Of a DNA stretch of 64,000 nt, positions 62,827 to 64,000 are shown one piece after another. This DNA comes from Cyanobium sp. PCC 7001. Its GTDB lineage: Bacteria > Cyanobacteriota > Cyanobacteriia > PCC-6307 > Cyanobiaceae. A program made the position numbers and the translations under genes. Every line of letters begins with the position of its first letter. Within the stretch, counting starts at the first letter, position 1. Location of the stretch: positions 490,563-554,562 of the forward strand of contig NZ_DS990556.1 of the NCBI RefSeq assembly GCF_000155635.1, written 5' to 3'. Under the pieces are notes generated by a model, which made no database searches, was not told where the DNA came from, and saw only the letters and a list, made by a program, of their open reading frames with translations.

Positions 62827-63348
62827 TCAGCGGCAGGCCAGGCTCTCGCGCGTCGAGACGCCGGTGCTGGGATTCACCCCGGTGGCCCGGGCGCAGAGCG
62901 CCTTCTGCTCCGGTAGGTCCAGCACCGCGTCGCTGAAGTCGGCGCCGGTGATGCTGCTGCCCTTGAAGCGGCTCTGCATCAGCATGGCGTTGCGCAGGAT
63001 GGCCCCCTCCAGGTTGCTGTCATCGAAGCGGGTCGCATAGGCCACCACGTCCTCGAGGTTGGCGGCGCTCAGGTCCGCCTCGCGCAAGGAGCTGCCGTTG
63101 AACACGGCGCCGCGCAGATCGGCCTCGCTGAAGTCGAACCCCTCGAGGCTGGCCTTCAGGAACTCCTGCTGGCGCAGGTTGCGGCCATGCATGTCGGGCT
63201 GGAGATCCTGCAGGGCCCTCTGGCCCCTCAGCTCGGGGGCGGTGATCGCCTGGGCGCCGGGGGCCAGGACCAGCAGCATCGCGCCCAGCAGGCAGGCCAT
63301 CACCAGCCGGCGGCTCAGGGCGTGCAGCAGGGAACGGACGGGGCCCAT
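62827..63348 (-). CDS. Exported pentapeptide-repeat protein
   Basis: 173 residues. A signal peptide (RRLVMACLLGAMLLVLAPGA) is followed by repeats with the A(D/N)LxX pattern: FSEADLRGAVFNGSSLREAD, LSAANLEDVV, SNLEGAILRNAMLMQSRFKG and ITGADFSDAVLD. They form a right-handed beta-helix of roughly 10 units. The two cysteines at the C-terminus (ALCARATG and SLACR) may pair. Such lumenal pentapeptide proteins are common in cyanobacteria with unclear function. The start is ATG 63348, divergent from the UPRT gene. Confidence 0.9.
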   Translation of the reverse strand: MGPVRSLLHALSRRLVMACLLGAMLLVLAPGAQAITAPELRGQRALQDLQPDMHGRNLRQQEFLKASLEGFDFSEADLRGAVFNGSSLREADLSAANLEDVVAYATRFDDSNLEGAILRNAMLMQSRFKGSSITGADFSDAVLDLPEQKALCARATGVNPSTGVSTRESLACR

Positions 63349-63393
63349 CGGCGCACAACTACGGTGAAGCCTCAACTTATGGCAACCATGGGG

Positions 63394-64000
63394 ATGACCC
63401 TGCGGGTGGTGGTTCCCCCCCACCCCCTGATCGGCCACTGGCTCAGCGTGCTGCGCAACCGGCACACCCCATCCGCCGTCTACGCCACGGCCATGGCCGA
63501 ACTGGGCCGCTGGCTCACCTACGAGGCCCTGCGCGACTGGCTGCCCCAGCGAGCCACCCCGATCGATGGATGCCTGGGCTCCACCGAGGGGATGGTGGTG
63601 GATCCCGCCGTACCGCTTCTGGCCCTTCCCGTGCTCACCGCCGGGCTGGGCCTGTGGGATGGGGCCCGCCAGGTGCTGCCCGCTGCCCGGGTGCAGCACG
63701 TGGACCGATGCGGCACCACGCTGCCCGACTCGATCGAGAGCCGTTGCGGCGTGCTGGTGTTCGCCCCCGAGCTGGCCACGGGCCACAGCCTGGCGGCCCT
63801 GCTGGAGCAGTTGCAGAGGCGCGGTGTGACGGGCGATCGCCTGCGGGTGATCACGGCTCTGGCCTCAGGACCGGGCCTGGCCCTGATCGGCGAGCGTTTC
63901 CCCTGGCTCACCCTCTACACCGGCTGCATCGATCCCGGGCTCACCCAGGGCCGGGAGATCGATCCCGGCATCGGCCGGGTCGGTGATCGGCTGTTCGGTG
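63394..64000 (+). CDS. upp: Uracil phosphoribosyltransferase-like protein, 3'-truncated
   Basis: Pyrimidine-salvage enzyme making UMP from uracil and PRPP. TLRVVVPPHPLIGHWLSVLR at the N-terminus and YATAMAELGRWLTYEALRDW are the family start, followed by VLTAGLGLWDGARQVLP and the late GCIDPGLTQGREIDPGIGRV, GDRLFG where the window ends, probably within a few codons of the true stop. The PRPP loop is less canonical than in E. coli Upp, as in the cyanobacterial form. The start may be ATG 63394, 63388 or 63379. Confidence 0.85.
   Translation, partial: MTLRVVVPPHPLIGHWLSVLRNRHTPSAVYATAMAELGRWLTYEALRDWLPQRATPIDGCLGSTEGMVVDPAVPLLALPVLTAGLGLWDGARQVLPAARVQHVDRCGTTLPDSIESRCGVLVFAPELATGHSLAALLEQLQRRGVTGDRLRVITALASGPGLALIGERFPWLTLYTGCIDPGLTQGREIDPGIGRVGDRLFG

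Noticed and set aside
1..64000. CRISPR arrays, insertion sequences, prophage or integrase genes
   Set aside because: No spaced repeat array, transposase or phage signature found; the tandem repeats seen have no spacers.

Overview
The window reads as a chromosomal segment of a high-GC picocyanobacterium of the Cyanobium / Synechococcus type. The lineage markers are allophycocyanin alpha-B (apcD), the Psb32-type TPM protein, PxcA/CemA, a CCB2/CCB4-type cytochrome b6f cofactor-assembly protein, a high-light-inducible (Hli) motif, HemJ instead of HemG/HemY, a BicA-like SulP transporter and a GluR0-like channel. Genes are tightly packed with many 1-11 base overlaps and frequent GTG/TTG starts. I see no insertion sequence, prophage, integrase, CRISPR array or rRNA. 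There is one tRNA, elongator-type tRNA-Met(CAT). Because GC is so high, nearly every real gene carries long antisense or shifted shadow frames; these were left out.

Layout. 1-7.5 kb: 5'-truncated uvrC, a small secreted protein and an iron-sulfur photolyase on the plus strand; then msrA, a BicA-like SulP transporter and a GNAT protein on the minus strand. 7.5-13.1 kb: ABC1 kinase, GluR0-like channel, TerB-like protein, cupin, metallo-beta-lactamase-fold hydrolase and a DUF1830-like protein. 13.1-16.3 kb: a compact minus-strand operon encoding a patatin-like phospholipase, a degenerate ATPase-like winged-helix protein and an MscS channel. 16.4-21.6 kb: small membrane or secreted proteins, an Hli-like frame, a DCC-family thiol protein, hemJ, a PHP-domain protein and a protein of unknown function. 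21.6-30.1 kb: cobN, divergent from ilvE-metH. 30.1-36.8 kb: small genes, then gpsA, phzF-like, SpoIID-like, Ap4A phosphorylase and a group-3 sigma factor. 36.5-41.5 kb: a small protein overlapping the sigma gene, DUF3370, a ribbon-helix-helix/J-domain fusion, a 1.16 kb gene-free stretch, and apcD. 41.5-50.1 kb: rlmD, pheT, rpmG-rpsR-RNB ribonuclease and an FAD oxidoreductase. 50.2-57.8 kb: metG-lptC-like, CCB-like, psb32-like/pxcA/cobU/trmL, an M23 peptidase and tRNA-Met. 58-64 kb: a conserved small protein divergent from a 2-Cys peroxiredoxin, purQ-purS, a secreted protein, a cobalamin riboswitch with hupE-cobW, a pentapeptide protein and a 3'-truncated UPRT.

How the genes connect. Cobalamin is the clearest theme: CobN inserts cobalt, CobU works on the lower-ligand attachment pathway, MetH uses B12, and a B12 riboswitch precedes hupE-cobW, so HupE is best read as cobalt import and CobW as its metallochaperone. 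A second theme is thylakoid function and redox stress (apcD, CCB-like, Psb32-like, PxcA, HemJ, Hli, MsrA, peroxiredoxin). The best candidate for an under-described system is the patatin / ATPase-like / MscS operon. A scattered non-coding signal is a set of short tandem repeats of 14-24 bp in intergenic spacers, most strikingly five 16-bp units between rpmG and rpsR.
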